This document shows positions 1 through 9,478 of a stretch of 64,000 bases of DNA, in pieces. The DNA comes from Histomonas meleagridis (taxonomy: Eukaryota > Parabasalia > Tritrichomonadida > Dientamoebidae). The notes below the pieces were generated by a model, which was not told the origin of the DNA, made no database searches, and saw only the letters and a list, made by a program, of their open reading frames with translations. Position 1 is the first letter of the stretch. The number at the start of each line of letters is the position of its first letter. The DNA is taken from positions 1 to 64,000 of the forward strand of contig WSYJ01000156.1 of assembly GCA_020186115.1 (NCBI GenBank), in the 5' to 3' direction. The translations under genes were made by a program, and so were the position numbers.

Positions 1-673
1 AAAAAAAAAATGTGATGTGTCATAAAACGTTAATGGTACCTGACAAATATTTCCTCAATAAAAAGTTTGAAAATAATATTAGTATATAACACTGAATATG
101 TATAATTTAAAAACATTGTTCTATAATGTTTGAATATATTATATATTAGGATATTTTGAATTTTTTTTTTTTTTTTTGATTTTTTTAATTTTGATAACTA
201 TAATTTCGAGTAATAATGTAATTTTGAAATTATGGGTTGGCTTATAAATTTTTGATATGTAAAATCCAAAATTTATAATGATGAAATGATTAAATTTGAT
301 AATTTTTCGATGCCATTATCGAATTAAACATACTAATTTTGGTATGACTGTCATATGTCATTCGTTTTGATGGGATCGATTAGTATAATAAGTTGAGTGC
401 ACAAGTAATTCGTTTGGTGGTAATATGGTAAATTTCAATATAATTCAATTAGCCCGTATCGTTGCCCATATCGTTACCCAAACGGCTGTATTCAAATTTG
501 AATGATAATACGATTAAAAATCACTCAATTAGCCCATATCGTTACCCAAGTTGCCCGTATCATTGCCCAAAACGGTTATATTCGAAAAATTATGTACGAT
601 ATGAATAAAACCGCTCTCATGTTTGGCTATCGTCACCCAAGGTGGTTTTATTCAGAAAATCATGTCCGATACA
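1..673. other. AT-rich non-coding flank
   Basis: No convincing gene. About 17 consecutive T residues lie near 162-178. Positions 450-600 hold a degenerate local repeat built on CCCRTATCGTTRCCCA (for example around 451, 531 and 550). The short frame at 502-711 runs through this repeat and resembles no protein I know. Confidence 0.5.
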
Positions 674-893
674 GGTTAAACGGTACTGTCCTACAACCGT
701 GGGAAATTTGAATGGGTAGTATCCAAAAAGTGGAGGCCCCATTCAATCATAATGAAGAATTTTGATAAGGTGTAATTCGCATTCAAAAATTGGCTCTCAA
801 TTCGTTGACTGAAGAAATATTTTGATTCGATTTCATTTTGAATAATTTACAATTTTTGCCATGATTTTTGAACAAAAATAAAATCTGGCAAAA
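674..893 (+). repeat. Left terminal inverted repeat
   Basis: This is the reverse-complement partner of about 1768-1984. Shared landmarks in order are CAACCGTGGGAAATTTGAAT, GGCCCCATTCAATCAT, GCATTCAAAAATTGGCT and TTTCATTTTGAATAATTTAC. Scattered substitutions and small indels suggest that the insertion is not recent. Confidence 0.7.
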
Positions 894-1523
894 ATGCTGA
901 AACAGATATCATCAAATAGCAGATAATCGACATTGAATACATTATACATTGCATTAATTAAGATGAATTAAAAAAAATAATTATTATATATTAAATTAAA
1001 TTACGATCAAGAATTATAATATTGTGATATATTTAATCGTCTCTGTATTACAACACAAATTTTATATCAATGTTACATTAAAATTCATTTTTGATCTAAT
1101 TAATATTTTATAAATTGATCAATAATATCAATTGCTTCGCATATAAATTTTTATGAATTGTCATGTTCTACATATTACTTATGTTTTATTAGTTTAAAAT
1201 TTTATGAAATTTAATATTTACGATGATCAGAGCAATAAACATAAAAAGAAAAAAATATACGATGTTATGTGGAGGTTGGATGGGAATAATTAAATCAATT
1301 GCTCATTAAAATAATAATGTAAACATTGATTTGTAAACTTTTTGAATATAATTAATCATATGAGTTCCATTTCTGAAATTAGAATAAGTTTGAATTCATC
1401 TTTAACTAAACCCCATGTTCACTATGTATTATCTATATCAAATGTAAGTCGTTCAAATTATATATTTGCCAAATTATATTTGAATGATTTGAGCAAATGT
1501 TGGTACATAAAATAATGAAAAGA

Positions 1524-1702
1524 AACACATATAGGTGAGAATAAGCACATATAAGTGAGAATAAACATATATAATAAAAAATTAATAAGAATAAATGAGA
1601 ATTAGCACATATAAGTGAGAATGAACATAAGACAATGAAATGAACACATATAAGTGAGAACGTATACAGTTAGTGAAAATAAGCACATATAGATGAAAAT
1701 TA
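1524..1702 (+). repeat. Degenerate tandem repeat, ~19 bp motif
   Basis: Several spaced copies of a motif close to AGCACATATAAGTGAGAAT occur at about 1524, 1544, 1603, 1645 and, more diverged, 1682. They lie in the interior of the inverted-repeat element. Spacing is irregular, so this is a decayed or patchy array rather than a clean satellite. Confidence 0.55.
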
Positions 1703-1767
1703 ACATAAAACAATAGAAATCAAATAGCAGAAAATGAAATATTACAACATTCATTCCACACCATCTT

Positions 1768-1984
1768 TGCCAAATCTAATTTTTATTCAAAAACATGACG
1801 AAAATTGTAAATTATTCAAAATGAAATTGAATTAAAATATTTTTGCAGAAAACACATTAAAAGCCAATTTTTGAATGCAAATTACATCTAATTCAAATTC
1901 TCCATAATGATTGAATGGGGCCTTCACTTTTTGATAAGGTAGTATTCAAATTTCCCACGGTTGTGAGATAGTACCGGTTAAACC
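1768..1984 (-). repeat. Right terminal inverted repeat
   Basis: Inverted partner of 674-893, read on the minus strand from 1984 inward. It supplies the stop codon that ends the neighbouring minus-strand fragment at 1978. Confidence 0.7.
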
Positions 1985-2331
1985 GCTTTTAGGTTATTAC
2001 GGTTGATACAAAAATTAAAATAAAAAGTGAATTTATTCAAACAGTAAAATTTTGGTGAAGCTTCACCCATTGGGTTGGGTTGGGTTTTCATTATCCCTGT
2101 AGAATTGGGAAAAACTAGCATCATTCGACCCAACATATTGTATCCATTCCTTATCCATTTCCCAATTGTGGTACCATCCTCAGATTCAGGAATGTTATAC
2201 TGTTTTGATAATCGAAGAATTGTTCCTCTGGTTTTGTTGGGAAAATATTCAAAAATCTTACTACATAATTCTTTGTGCCTATAATAATCCCTGTGTAGAG
2301 ACTTGGAAAATAGAATCTTTTGGGGTTTCAA
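1978..2331 (-). pseudogene. Transposase-like N-terminal fragment (putative)
   Basis: A 117-codon frame. Its first 50 residues read like the helix-turn-helix start of trichomonad DDE-type transposases: a basic segment, then IFEYFPNKTRGTILRLSKQY followed by NIPES, then GKWIRNG. The rest has no recognisable catalytic domain, and the frame ends as soon as it enters the inverted repeat at 1984. I read it as a remnant. The family call rests on resemblance to HTH transposase starts seen in trichomonad genomes and is tentative. Confidence 0.4.
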
Positions 2332-2839
2332 CTTGACACTGAAGATTTTCTAAATCGATATAATGTATTCAAATTTTTACGATAGAACTCGCGAATTGCT
2401 AGCATTAATATTAATTCCTTCTTAGGATATAGGGTAAAAGTTCGAAATTAAATATTTCCTTCCAATAGATAAAAAATGGGATTAGAGATAATAGTATTAG
2501 ACTATGAATAGTCAAAAAAATCTGTAAAAAACTCAAAAAGTGTATTTACGGTCATGCTCATCGAAGAATATTCATTGTATACATGATTGTAACTTTATTA
2601 AGCCATTTATAAAGATCCTTGAAAAATATTCATATTCAAGTACCAAAAGTATCTATTAATAAAGACAAGTTAGAGATGTTGAAAGGTACCAAATTACTAT
2701 AATTATTTATATATGCACTAATAAAAAGAATTACGCAAGTTAAGTTTGCTTTCATAAATATTAAAACATATTAAAATGCGATTTACAATTTACTCTCAGA
2801 TCACTTTCATAAAACGCATAAAATCATTTGCTCATTTAT
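2332..2839. other. Intergenic, nothing recognised
   Basis: AT-rich sequence between the transposase-like fragment and the 3' end of enolase. I see no gene, RNA or clear repeat. Confidence 0.5.
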
Positions 2840-4297
2840 TTACTCATCGAGCATTTCATTTTCCTTCAAGTACTCATAGATCTGCAAAAGCCTTGTGTAC
2901 TTTTGTATTCTCTCTCCACGTGCCAACGATCCAGTCTTTATATATTGTGCTCCGATAGCTACAGCCAAATCTGAGATGAGTGAGTTGCAAGTTTCGCCAG
3001 ACCTATGCGACACCATAACCTTTTGCCCCTCGTCCAACACCATTCTCGCGGCTCTCATAGCCTCAGTGATAGTACCGATTTGGTTAACCTTAAGTAACAA
3101 TGCATTACACCACTTCTCCTTAAGACCTCTTTGGATAGTCTTTGGATTTGTTGTGTATAAATCATCGCCAACAAGTTGGCACTTTTTGCCAATTTCTTTG
3201 TTCATCTTAATCCATGTCTTGTAGTCCTTCTCGTGTAAGCCATCCTCAATGGAGATGATGGATGGATGTCGTTCTAACATATCTTTCCAGTATTGTATCA
3301 TTTCGTCGCCAGTCTTCTTAACGCCAACTTCAACTTCATATAACTTCGTCTCTTCGTCATAAAACTCAGATGCTGCGGCGTCTAAGCCCAAAAAGACATC
3401 TTCACCAGGTTTGTAACCTGATTCAGTAATCGCACGTTCGATATATGACAACGCTTCTTCAGGTGTGTCTAATGGTGGGGCATAACCTCCTTCATCGCCT
3501 AAGTTCTTTGCTGAAACACCTTTTTCGCTGGAAAGTATGACACCTAATTTTTGATATATTTCGGTGACAATACGTAATTGCTCTGGGAATGGTAAGTCTT
3601 CACGTGGTGAGATCATGAATTCTTGGATCTTGAGTTTGCCACCTGCATGTTTACCGCCATTAAGAATATTGCAAAATGGTGTTGGTAAACGATATTTCTC
3701 AGGAAGTTCGCGATGGTATTGACGTGCAAGATAGAGGAAAAGCTGTTCATCGTTAAGGTTTGCAGCTGCTGTAGCAAGTGCAAATGAAGATGCAGTTGTA
3801 GCATTTCCACCAATCTTTTCCTTTAATTCAGATCCTGCCAAACGACAAATTGCACGATCAAGGTCGCCAAGTGACGAAAGGCTAAGTGATTTAAGAGCTG
3901 GTGAAATGATATTTGTTACATTTGATGCTGCCGTAACAGTACCTTTACCAAAGTAAAGCTTGGAATTTGTATCACGGAGTTCGCGTGCTTCATTGGAGCC
4001 AGTAGAGGCGCCACTTGGAGCAGATGAACGTCCTGCAAATACAACTTCACCAAGATAATTTGCATAAACATCAACTTCAACAGTTGGGTTACCACGAGAA
4101 TCAAGAACTTGACGTCCAACAAGATGATCAACAACAGGTGGTAAAGCACGACGTTTCATGAGTGATGCAAGAACTCCTGGAACATCGTCAGGCTTTGTTT
4201 CGATAAGTTCGTTGACAGCTTCTTGGATAACTTCTCTTATTTTATATTTATCAAGATATTCTTGAGTCTTTTGAGCAGGCGTTTTTTCTTGAGACAT
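2840..4297 (-). CDS. Enolase with N-terminal RIIa/Dpy-30-like docking domain
   Basis: Phosphopyruvate hydratase of glycolysis, 485 residues, about 50 longer than a typical enolase. The catalytic body starts near residue 57 and shows LDSRGNPTVEVDV, SGASTGSNEA, LGDEGGYAPP (catalytic Glu), GLDAAASEFY and VGDDL (Mg2+ ligands), LLKVNQIGTITEA (catalytic Lys) and VSHRSGET (active-site His). The usual SIEDP ligand motif reads SIEDGL here but keeps its Glu and Asp. Residues 13-50 match the RIIa/Dpy-30 dimerisation-docking pattern: YLDKYKIREVIQEAVNEL, then KPDDVPGVLASL. In PKA regulatory subunits, Dpy-30 and some adenylate kinases such domains bind amphipathic helices of scaffold proteins. The ATG at 4297 follows a promoter-like GGCC/ACCG module directly. 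Identity as enolase is secure; the docking function is inferred. Confidence 0.95.
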   Translation of the reverse strand: MSQEKTPAQKTQEYLDKYKIREVIQEAVNELIETKPDDVPGVLASLMKRRALPPVVDHLVGRQVLDSRGNPTVEVDVYANYLGEVVFAGRSSAPSGASTGSNEARELRDTNSKLYFGKGTVTAASNVTNIISPALKSLSLSSLGDLDRAICRLAGSELKEKIGGNATTASSFALATAAANLNDEQLFLYLARQYHRELPEKYRLPTPFCNILNGGKHAGGKLKIQEFMISPREDLPFPEQLRIVTEIYQKLGVILSSEKGVSAKNLGDEGGYAPPLDTPEEALSYIERAITESGYKPGEDVFLGLDAAASEFYDEETKLYEVEVGVKKTGDEMIQYWKDMLERHPSIISIEDGLHEKDYKTWIKMNKEIGKKCQLVGDDLYTTNPKTIQRGLKEKWCNALLLKVNQIGTITEAMRAARMVLDEGQKVMVSHRSGETCNSLISDLAVAIGAQYIKTGSLARGERIQKYTRLLQIYEYLKENEMLDE

Positions 4298-4302
4298 AGA
4301 GT

Positions 4303-4320
4303 GGCCAAATATAGCGGTTT
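4303..4320 (-). promoter_or_regulatory. GGCC/ACCG promoter-like module of enolase
   Basis: Read toward the gene it is AAACCGCTATATTTGGCCAC, ending within 6 bases of the ATG. Similar pairs of an ACCG (or CGGTT) block and TTTGGCC-type block precede eL31, MOZART1 and P1. A regulatory role is inferred from recurrence only. Confidence 0.4.
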
Positions 4321-4634
4321 TGAATTGACATCACAACCGGAAAAATAAATAACTCAATTTTAACTGTAAATTTCAAACAAAACCAAGAAAAATTGTGTGA
4401 GTGTAAATCTATCGTACTATTTAATTTAATCATTCACTAAATATAGATTTCCAATGCTTTTTTGATCATTTAAAGAAACAAGCAACAAGAAAAATTATGG
4501 CTACATTTTAGGAAATTATAACTTTATTAGTATTATCAAAATATTTCTTTAAATTGGTTCATTTCTAAATGTTATCAAAGAGTTCAAATTTAAATTTTTG
4601 TTAACGTAACGATTACAAATAATTAAAACATTTT

Positions 4635-6473
4635 TTATTCATTACGTACCGATTCGAACCATTTATGATTTAACACTTCGTTTATATTTGGTCTTTTCTT
4701 CGGATCCTTTTCCAAAATCTTTTTAATCAAATCCACGAAGCAATCGGAATATTTCTTTTTGTCGGGAATTACCAATTCTTCAGATTGAAGCAAATTAGTA
4801 ACTCTAGCGATTGTCGATGCCAATGTATCACTTCTTCCTTTATCCAAATTAAACGGGAAGAATCCGTACATGCAATAGAACATTGTTATTCCGAATGCCC
4901 AAACATCGGCTGTTTTTGGGTCGAAGTCATCGACGCCATTTGCTTCTTCCAATGACAAAAACGCAGGCGATGTCAAAGTTATTTCTACTCTTTTTCTATC
5001 TTCTTCCTTATTCAAGTTCAGTGATATAGAGAAATCGCTTATTGCGAAATTATTTTCATCCATCACCAATATGTTATCAGGTTTTATATCTCTATGCACT
5101 ACATTTAACGAGTGCATATATTGGATTGCGGTCCCAATTTGATAAAAACATAACAAGAATTCGTTTTCGGAGATGTTATGATCATGTTCAATGTATTGTT
5201 GTAATGTCATCTTCGCATGTTTAAAGAATATTATTAATGAGTCAGTAATGTCATCTTCAATGACTTCTTCAATCTTTATAATATGCGGATGATCAAGCAT
5301 CGCTAAAATCGAGATTTCTCGTTGCACTGACATTATTGGTAACTCGTCATCTTCAAGCGAAGCTTTCATTAGGACTTTCTTGCTATAGACTTTCGCAGCA
5401 TATTTTTGCCCGTTTTCTTTGTTGATCGATAACCAAACACTACTTCGTGCACCTGATCCAAGTTCTTCACGCGTAAAATGATAATTAAAGATGTCAGGTG
5501 TTGGACTTTCCATTATAAATGATCGAAATGAATAATATTTTTTGTTTGAAGCGTTTTCGGATTCATCAATGTTATAAATAGTATTGTTCGGAAACCATTT
5601 TGTTTGCAAGATGATATCAAATGTAGGACGCAATTTTGGATCTTTATGAAGACATTTAGTGATTAATGTAATGAATTCGGACTTGTTCGTCGAATCAGGA
5701 AATTTTAATTCATTATTAGTTATTGATGATATAATTTCATCTTTGGTTTTGGACTTAAGAATTGAAAATGGAAGATCATGATAAAGAATATAATACATTA
5801 TAAGACCATATGACCAAACATCTGATGATTTTGTATCTGATTTATCATTATTAAGAATTTCTGGAGCAATATAAAATAGAGAGGAAAGTTCATCACTTTC
5901 TTTTTGGATGTTATAAATATTAATTAAATCTTCATTAAAGACAAGAATATTACGAGGATTTAAATTTATGGACGATACATCATTTGAATGCAAATAACCG
6001 ATAGCACTTGGAATTTGATAGAAACAATTTATGACAAATTTTTCTGAAGTTTTGTTGTCTGCCAAATAATTTTCAAGTGTTCCATATTCGGCATATGGAA
6101 GTGCAACGACAATCGAATTGGATCGATAACATTTAGTGATTTCAATGATGGGAAGTATGAATGGATGTTGATTATAGTATAAATTTTTCATTTTGTTTGG
6201 AAGGTCCAACTCACCATCTGATTTTAAAGAAATAATTCCAGACGTTATCGGATCATTTAAATCATATACCTTGAGCGCAATCGGCTTGTTTCCTTTCGTT
6301 TTAAAAATAGTGCTGTGATTTCCTGAAAAAATAACATTATCAATTTGATAATTAAGAAATTGAAATTTCATGCCATCTTTTAAGTACTCTAAAAAGCTAG
6401 GAAATTGGCCAACACTTTCATCTTCCTCTTCGTCATCATCATCGTAAGACTCTTCGGGGTCGCATTCGGTCAT
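4635..6473 (-). CDS. Dual protein-kinase-domain protein (pseudokinase + kinase)
   Basis: 612 residues with an acidic start (DDDDEEEDE). The first kinase-like domain, about residues 36-295, has a VAIK-type lysine (IALKVY) and an APE motif (IAPEIL), but the HRD loop reads SINLNPRN and no DFG is visible, so it should be catalytically dead. The second, about 330-605, is kept: GSGARSSV glycine loop, KYAAKVY lysine, VVHRDIKPDNIL near residue 460 and ISDFS in place of DFG. Its activation segment has SPAF and ADVWAFG, like CAMKK/CAMKL Ser/Thr kinases. The dead domain may regulate the live one, as in other tandem kinase-pseudokinase proteins; that is inference. Start at the first ATG after an in-frame stop; TTTTTTGCC lies upstream. 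Confidence 0.85.
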   Translation of the reverse strand: MTECDPEESYDDDDEEEDESVGQFPSFLEYLKDGMKFQFLNYQIDNVIFSGNHSTIFKTKGNKPIALKVYDLNDPITSGIISLKSDGELDLPNKMKNLYYNQHPFILPIIEITKCYRSNSIVVALPYAEYGTLENYLADNKTSEKFVINCFYQIPSAIGYLHSNDVSSINLNPRNILVFNEDLINIYNIQKESDELSSLFYIAPEILNNDKSDTKSSDVWSYGLIMYYILYHDLPFSILKSKTKDEIISSITNNELKFPDSTNKSEFITLITKCLHKDPKLRPTFDIILQTKWFPNNTIYNIDESENASNKKYYSFRSFIMESPTPDIFNYHFTREELGSGARSSVWLSINKENGQKYAAKVYSKKVLMKASLEDDELPIMSVQREISILAMLDHPHIIKIEEVIEDDITDSLIIFFKHAKMTLQQYIEHDHNISENEFLLCFYQIGTAIQYMHSLNVVHRDIKPDNILVMDENNFAISDFSISLNLNKEEDRKRVEITLTSPAFLSLEEANGVDDFDPKTADVWAFGITMFYCMYGFFPFNLDKGRSDTLASTIARVTNLLQSEELVIPDKKKYSDCFVDLIKKILEKDPKKRPNINEVLNHKWFESVRNE

Positions 6474-6883
6474 TCAAGATGGTGCTGGCAAAAAACGTAT
6501 AAATTTCACATGAGAACGATCAAAATGGCGCAAATGTATGTTTGCCAACTAAAGGCGAATTTCAACTTTATGAATTTTTTAATCTATTAAAGCAAAATAA
6601 ATTATGGTTGACATTACCAAAAGTTAGCAATTTTTGGAATTTTTTTTAATCGATAATTTAATTTAACAAAATTAAGCTTAATAACTTTATAAGCTGAATA
6701 AAGAGAAAATGTTTTGATTTTAAGCTAAAATTTATTTTATTTATTCCAATCCAGATAATAAATTGAAGATTCAAATTTAAACAATTATTTTTTTAACAAA
6801 TCAAAGTTTAGATATTTTTGCTCCAATAATAAATTGTTTCCTTTATTAAGTGCAGCAGATTATGTTTGGCCTAAACAAGAAAT
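6474..6883. other. Intergenic between two minus-strand genes
   Basis: Holds the promoter of the two-domain kinase gene and the 3' flank of the Rab-like gene. A short plus-strand frame at 6405-6590 overlaps the kinase gene and is not credible. Nothing else recognised. Confidence 0.5.
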
Positions 6884-7480
6884 TTAACAACAATCATTTT
6901 TCTTTCTGACTTGCCTTTGATCCTGGCTAAGTCTTATTGTTGGAGCAGTCGATGTTTGATGTTGCTGAACTAATTGTTGGGTAATTTTAACAAATGATTC
7001 ATTAATGTTGATATCATCTTTTGCCGAAACAAATTCATGAAGTGTTAACCCAGTTTCGTTACAAAATTCTATAACTTGTTGAAGCAGCGTTTGCTTTTCG
7101 TTTTCATCTGTTATGAGATCGAGCTTATTTCCTAAAACCATAACCGGCAGCTTTTCAGGAAGCTCTGCTTTTACTTCATCTCTGAATAATTGAAGCATCT
7201 TTTTCAAGTTGTTATAATTTGGATTTGCTAAATCATAAGCTAACACAAGGCCATTAGCACCACGGATATAAGAAGTTTGCATGGACTCAAACCGTTCATC
7301 ACCAGCTGTATCCCATATATATAAATTAACAAGTTCATTATTAACTTCAATTGATTTTGTGAAAAATTGTGCTCCAATTGTTGAAAGTGTATCAAAATTA
7401 AACACATTGCTACAAAATCTTTCGATAATTGAGGTTTTTCCGGCATTTGATGGGCCAAGAAAGACGATTTTAAAATCCAT
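6884..7480 (-). CDS. Rab-like small GTPase
   Basis: 198 residues. P-loop GPSNAGKTS at 9-17, switch I threonine in STIGAQF, WDTAGDERF at 56-64, GNKLD guanine motif and a C-terminal CC that fits geranylgeranylation. The position equivalent to Ras Gln61 is Asp61, which should lower intrinsic GTP hydrolysis. Rab-type features are the TIGAQF effector region and the double-cysteine tail; the subfamily cannot be assigned, though Rab5/21-like is plausible. It would act in membrane traffic. The start is 105 bp from that of the divergent BTB gene, so the two probably share an intergenic promoter; TTTTGGCAA immediately precedes the ATG. Confidence 0.9.
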   Translation of the reverse strand: MDFKIVFLGPSNAGKTSIIERFCSNVFNFDTLSTIGAQFFTKSIEVNNELVNLYIWDTAGDERFESMQTSYIRGANGLVLAYDLANPNYNNLKKMLQLFRDEVKAELPEKLPVMVLGNKLDLITDENEKQTLLQQVIEFCNETGLTLHEFVSAKDDININESFVKITQQLVQQHQTSTAPTIRLSQDQRQVRKKNDCC

Positions 7481-7601
7481 TTTGCCAAAAGTATAACCAG
7501 TTTTTGGTATTGAATTTGTTTTTATCGTAACTATAAATCAATCGCAAACGTTTATACTCTGAAAAATTGGTATCGTCGTATTGAATGCTAAACACTAAAC
7601 T

Positions 7602-9443
7602 TTGCAAACAGAACATCCTCGTGAGTTTGAAATTACACATAATGATGGTGCAAAGTTTCATGTGAACCCTAACATTCTCTCTTCAGTTTCAGGGTGGTTT
7701 AAAGATCAATATAATCAAAAATCAATCACAAAATTAAAAATTAATGACAATGTAAGTGATGAAGCATTTCAATTGTTTTTAGATATTGCAAGCGGAAAGC
7801 AAGTAAGTGTTAATGAAAAAATAATTCCTGAGTTATATAGATTGGCAAAAAGTTGGAAAGCACCTTTTGTTACAAATTTTCTTCAAAAACATATTACAAT
7901 TGCTAAGCCACAAATACTAGAACTTCCAAAACCTGCAAAGCGAATCAATGATTCTTCAGAATCAGATAAAGTTCTTATCAAAGATCACACAACTATAACA
8001 AAGCTTAAGCAAAAACCTCCCTATTATGGCGCATTTGCTCAAATAGCAGTTTTATGTCATGGAGATCCAATTGTAAATAATAAGATTAAAATTACTGCTT
8101 CTTCACACGATCCTTACTCTTTTGTTAACCCGCCAAGTGGTCACCAGCTTTTCATGATTGAAGGTCCGAAGCCATTTCTTAAAATTATTCTTGCTGATTC
8201 AATATCTATCACAAAATATGTTATTACAAACTCATTTAAAGTAAGAAGACAAATGTGGACATTATGTGGATTTGATGGACGTTCTTGGGAGATCATTCAT
8301 TCTGAGAATTCCAAAGATAAAATATCTCCATTTGACTCAGTACAAATTGATCTTCCAACAAAATCACCACGTTATTTTATGTTTAAGTTTGTTTCAGGCG
8401 AATCCCCAATGGCCATTGAAAGCATTGAATTTTTCAATGATGATTATCCAGAAGGTGTTTTCAAGACAATGATTCGTCAAAATAAGTCAATAGTTGTCAC
8501 ATCCCCAAATAACCTACAAAAAATCATTAGTCCTCGTCACAATAAGTTTTGGTTCAGTTCCATTCTTCCAAATCAATTTGTTCAAATTGAACTCATTGAA
8601 TTTTCTATCGTTCCTCAAAAGTATTCAATTAAAACGGGCGCAAACTGGCACTTGAAGGGATGGCGTCTTGAAGGCTCAATGGATGGTAAAAAATGGCAAA
8701 CAATAGATGTTAGGAATAATGTAATGGAAACTAACATGAAATTTAAAGCATGTTTATTTAAATGTAAAGAATTAGTTGAATGCAGATTTATTAAACTAAC
8801 TCAAATTGGTAAAACACATGATGGAATGGACATATTATGTCTCTCTGGAATGGAATTATTCGGATTAATGAAGAGAGTTAAAGGAGGAAATGAAATTTCG
8901 CGTCCAATAATTTCGAAAATTAATATCAAAAAATCAAAAGAAACAATCCGAAATAAAACAAATGAAATTAAACAAAACAAACAAAAAGAACAGACAGATG
9001 ACCTCATGAAAACTCAAAAGGAAGAAAAAAATGAAATTAATGAAGAAGAAACAGACATTAAAACAGATGACTTTGAAGATGATGAAGAGCCACTAAATGA
9101 TGAAAATAGCGAAATTAAAACACAAATAATTGAAAAAATCGATACAAATGAAGAAGAAGCTCCTATTAAAGTACCTAAACAAGCAAATGATGAATCAACT
9201 GAAAGTCCCATCAAGATGACAGACGTTGACTCTAATGCTGACAGTACAAACGAATCGTTTTCTGGTGACGTTGTTGACGCGTCTGTTGTCATTTCGAGTG
9301 ACTTCACTGATGACTCCGAAAAAAGTGACGTCGTTGAAGTTGTCAATCTTCCGAGTGAATCGAACTACGAAAGGGAACGAAGTATATCATCGCAAACGAT
9401 CGATGCGTATGATTTTGACTCGGACTCGACGAACGACTTTTGA
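7602..9443 (+). CDS. BTB-like and tandem discoidin-like domain protein
   Basis: About 613 residues. The N-terminus (1-100) resembles a BTB/POZ fold (FEITHNDGAKFHVNPNIL, then a helical KIIPELYRLAKSW block). Two F5/8-type C (discoidin-like) modules follow at about 145-290 and 310-425, with typical W-LxGFDGRSWEIIH and WRLEGSMDGKKWQTID strands. The tail (430-613) is acidic and low in complexity. BTB plus discoidin proteins are a family in trichomonads; function unknown, probably protein-protein interaction. The start is odd: the open frame begins at a TTG at 7602 with a stop codon just upstream, and the only near ATG (7585) is in another frame. A one-base shift in AAACTTTGC would join them. It converges on the BEACH gene with 35 bp between stops. 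Confidence 0.75.
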   Translation: MQTEHPREFEITHNDGAKFHVNPNILSSVSGWFKDQYNQKSITKLKINDNVSDEAFQLFLDIASGKQVSVNEKIIPELYRLAKSWKAPFVTNFLQKHITIAKPQILELPKPAKRINDSSESDKVLIKDHTTITKLKQKPPYYGAFAQIAVLCHGDPIVNNKIKITASSHDPYSFVNPPSGHQLFMIEGPKPFLKIILADSISITKYVITNSFKVRRQMWTLCGFDGRSWEIIHSENSKDKISPFDSVQIDLPTKSPRYFMFKFVSGESPMAIESIEFFNDDYPEGVFKTMIRQNKSIVVTSPNNLQKIISPRHNKFWFSSILPNQFVQIELIEFSIVPQKYSIKTGANWHLKGWRLEGSMDGKKWQTIDVRNNVMETNMKFKACLFKCKELVECRFIKLTQIGKTHDGMDILCLSGMELFGLMKRVKGGNEISRPIISKINIKKSKETIRNKTNEIKQNKQKEQTDDLMKTQKEEKNEINEEETDIKTDDFEDDEEPLNDENSEIKTQIIEKIDTNEEEAPIKVPKQANDESTESPIKMTDVDSNADSTNESFSGDVVDASVVISSDFTDDSEKSDVVEVVNLPSESNYERERSISSQTIDAYDFDSDSTNDF

Positions 9444-9478
9444 TTTTGATATGTATAAAATAACAATAAAAAAAATTT

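Larger units (their letters stand above)
674..1984. mobile_element. Non-autonomous terminal-inverted-repeat element
   Basis: The two ends are inverted copies of each other over about 215 bp, roughly 80% identical by eye. The outer termini are GGTTAAACGGTACT on the left and, read inward from the right, GGTTTAACCGGTACT. No substantial reading frame lies inside. This is the structure of a non-autonomous DNA transposon or MITE-like element. I could not find a clear target-site duplication, so the exact ends may be off by a few bases. The adjacent transposase-like fragment at 1978-2331 may be related or only a neighbour. Confidence 0.6.

Noticed and set aside
502..711. 69-codon plus-strand frame
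   Set aside because: Runs through a local degenerate repeat and into the inverted repeat; no protein resemblance.
4641..4660. tRNA-like GATTCGAACC string
   Set aside because: Part of the kinase coding sequence; no cloverleaf. A similar string in the BEACH gene near 10100 was rejected for the same reason.
6534..6560. GTATGT string upstream of the dual-kinase gene
   Set aside because: On the opposite strand to the gene and with no exon to join.
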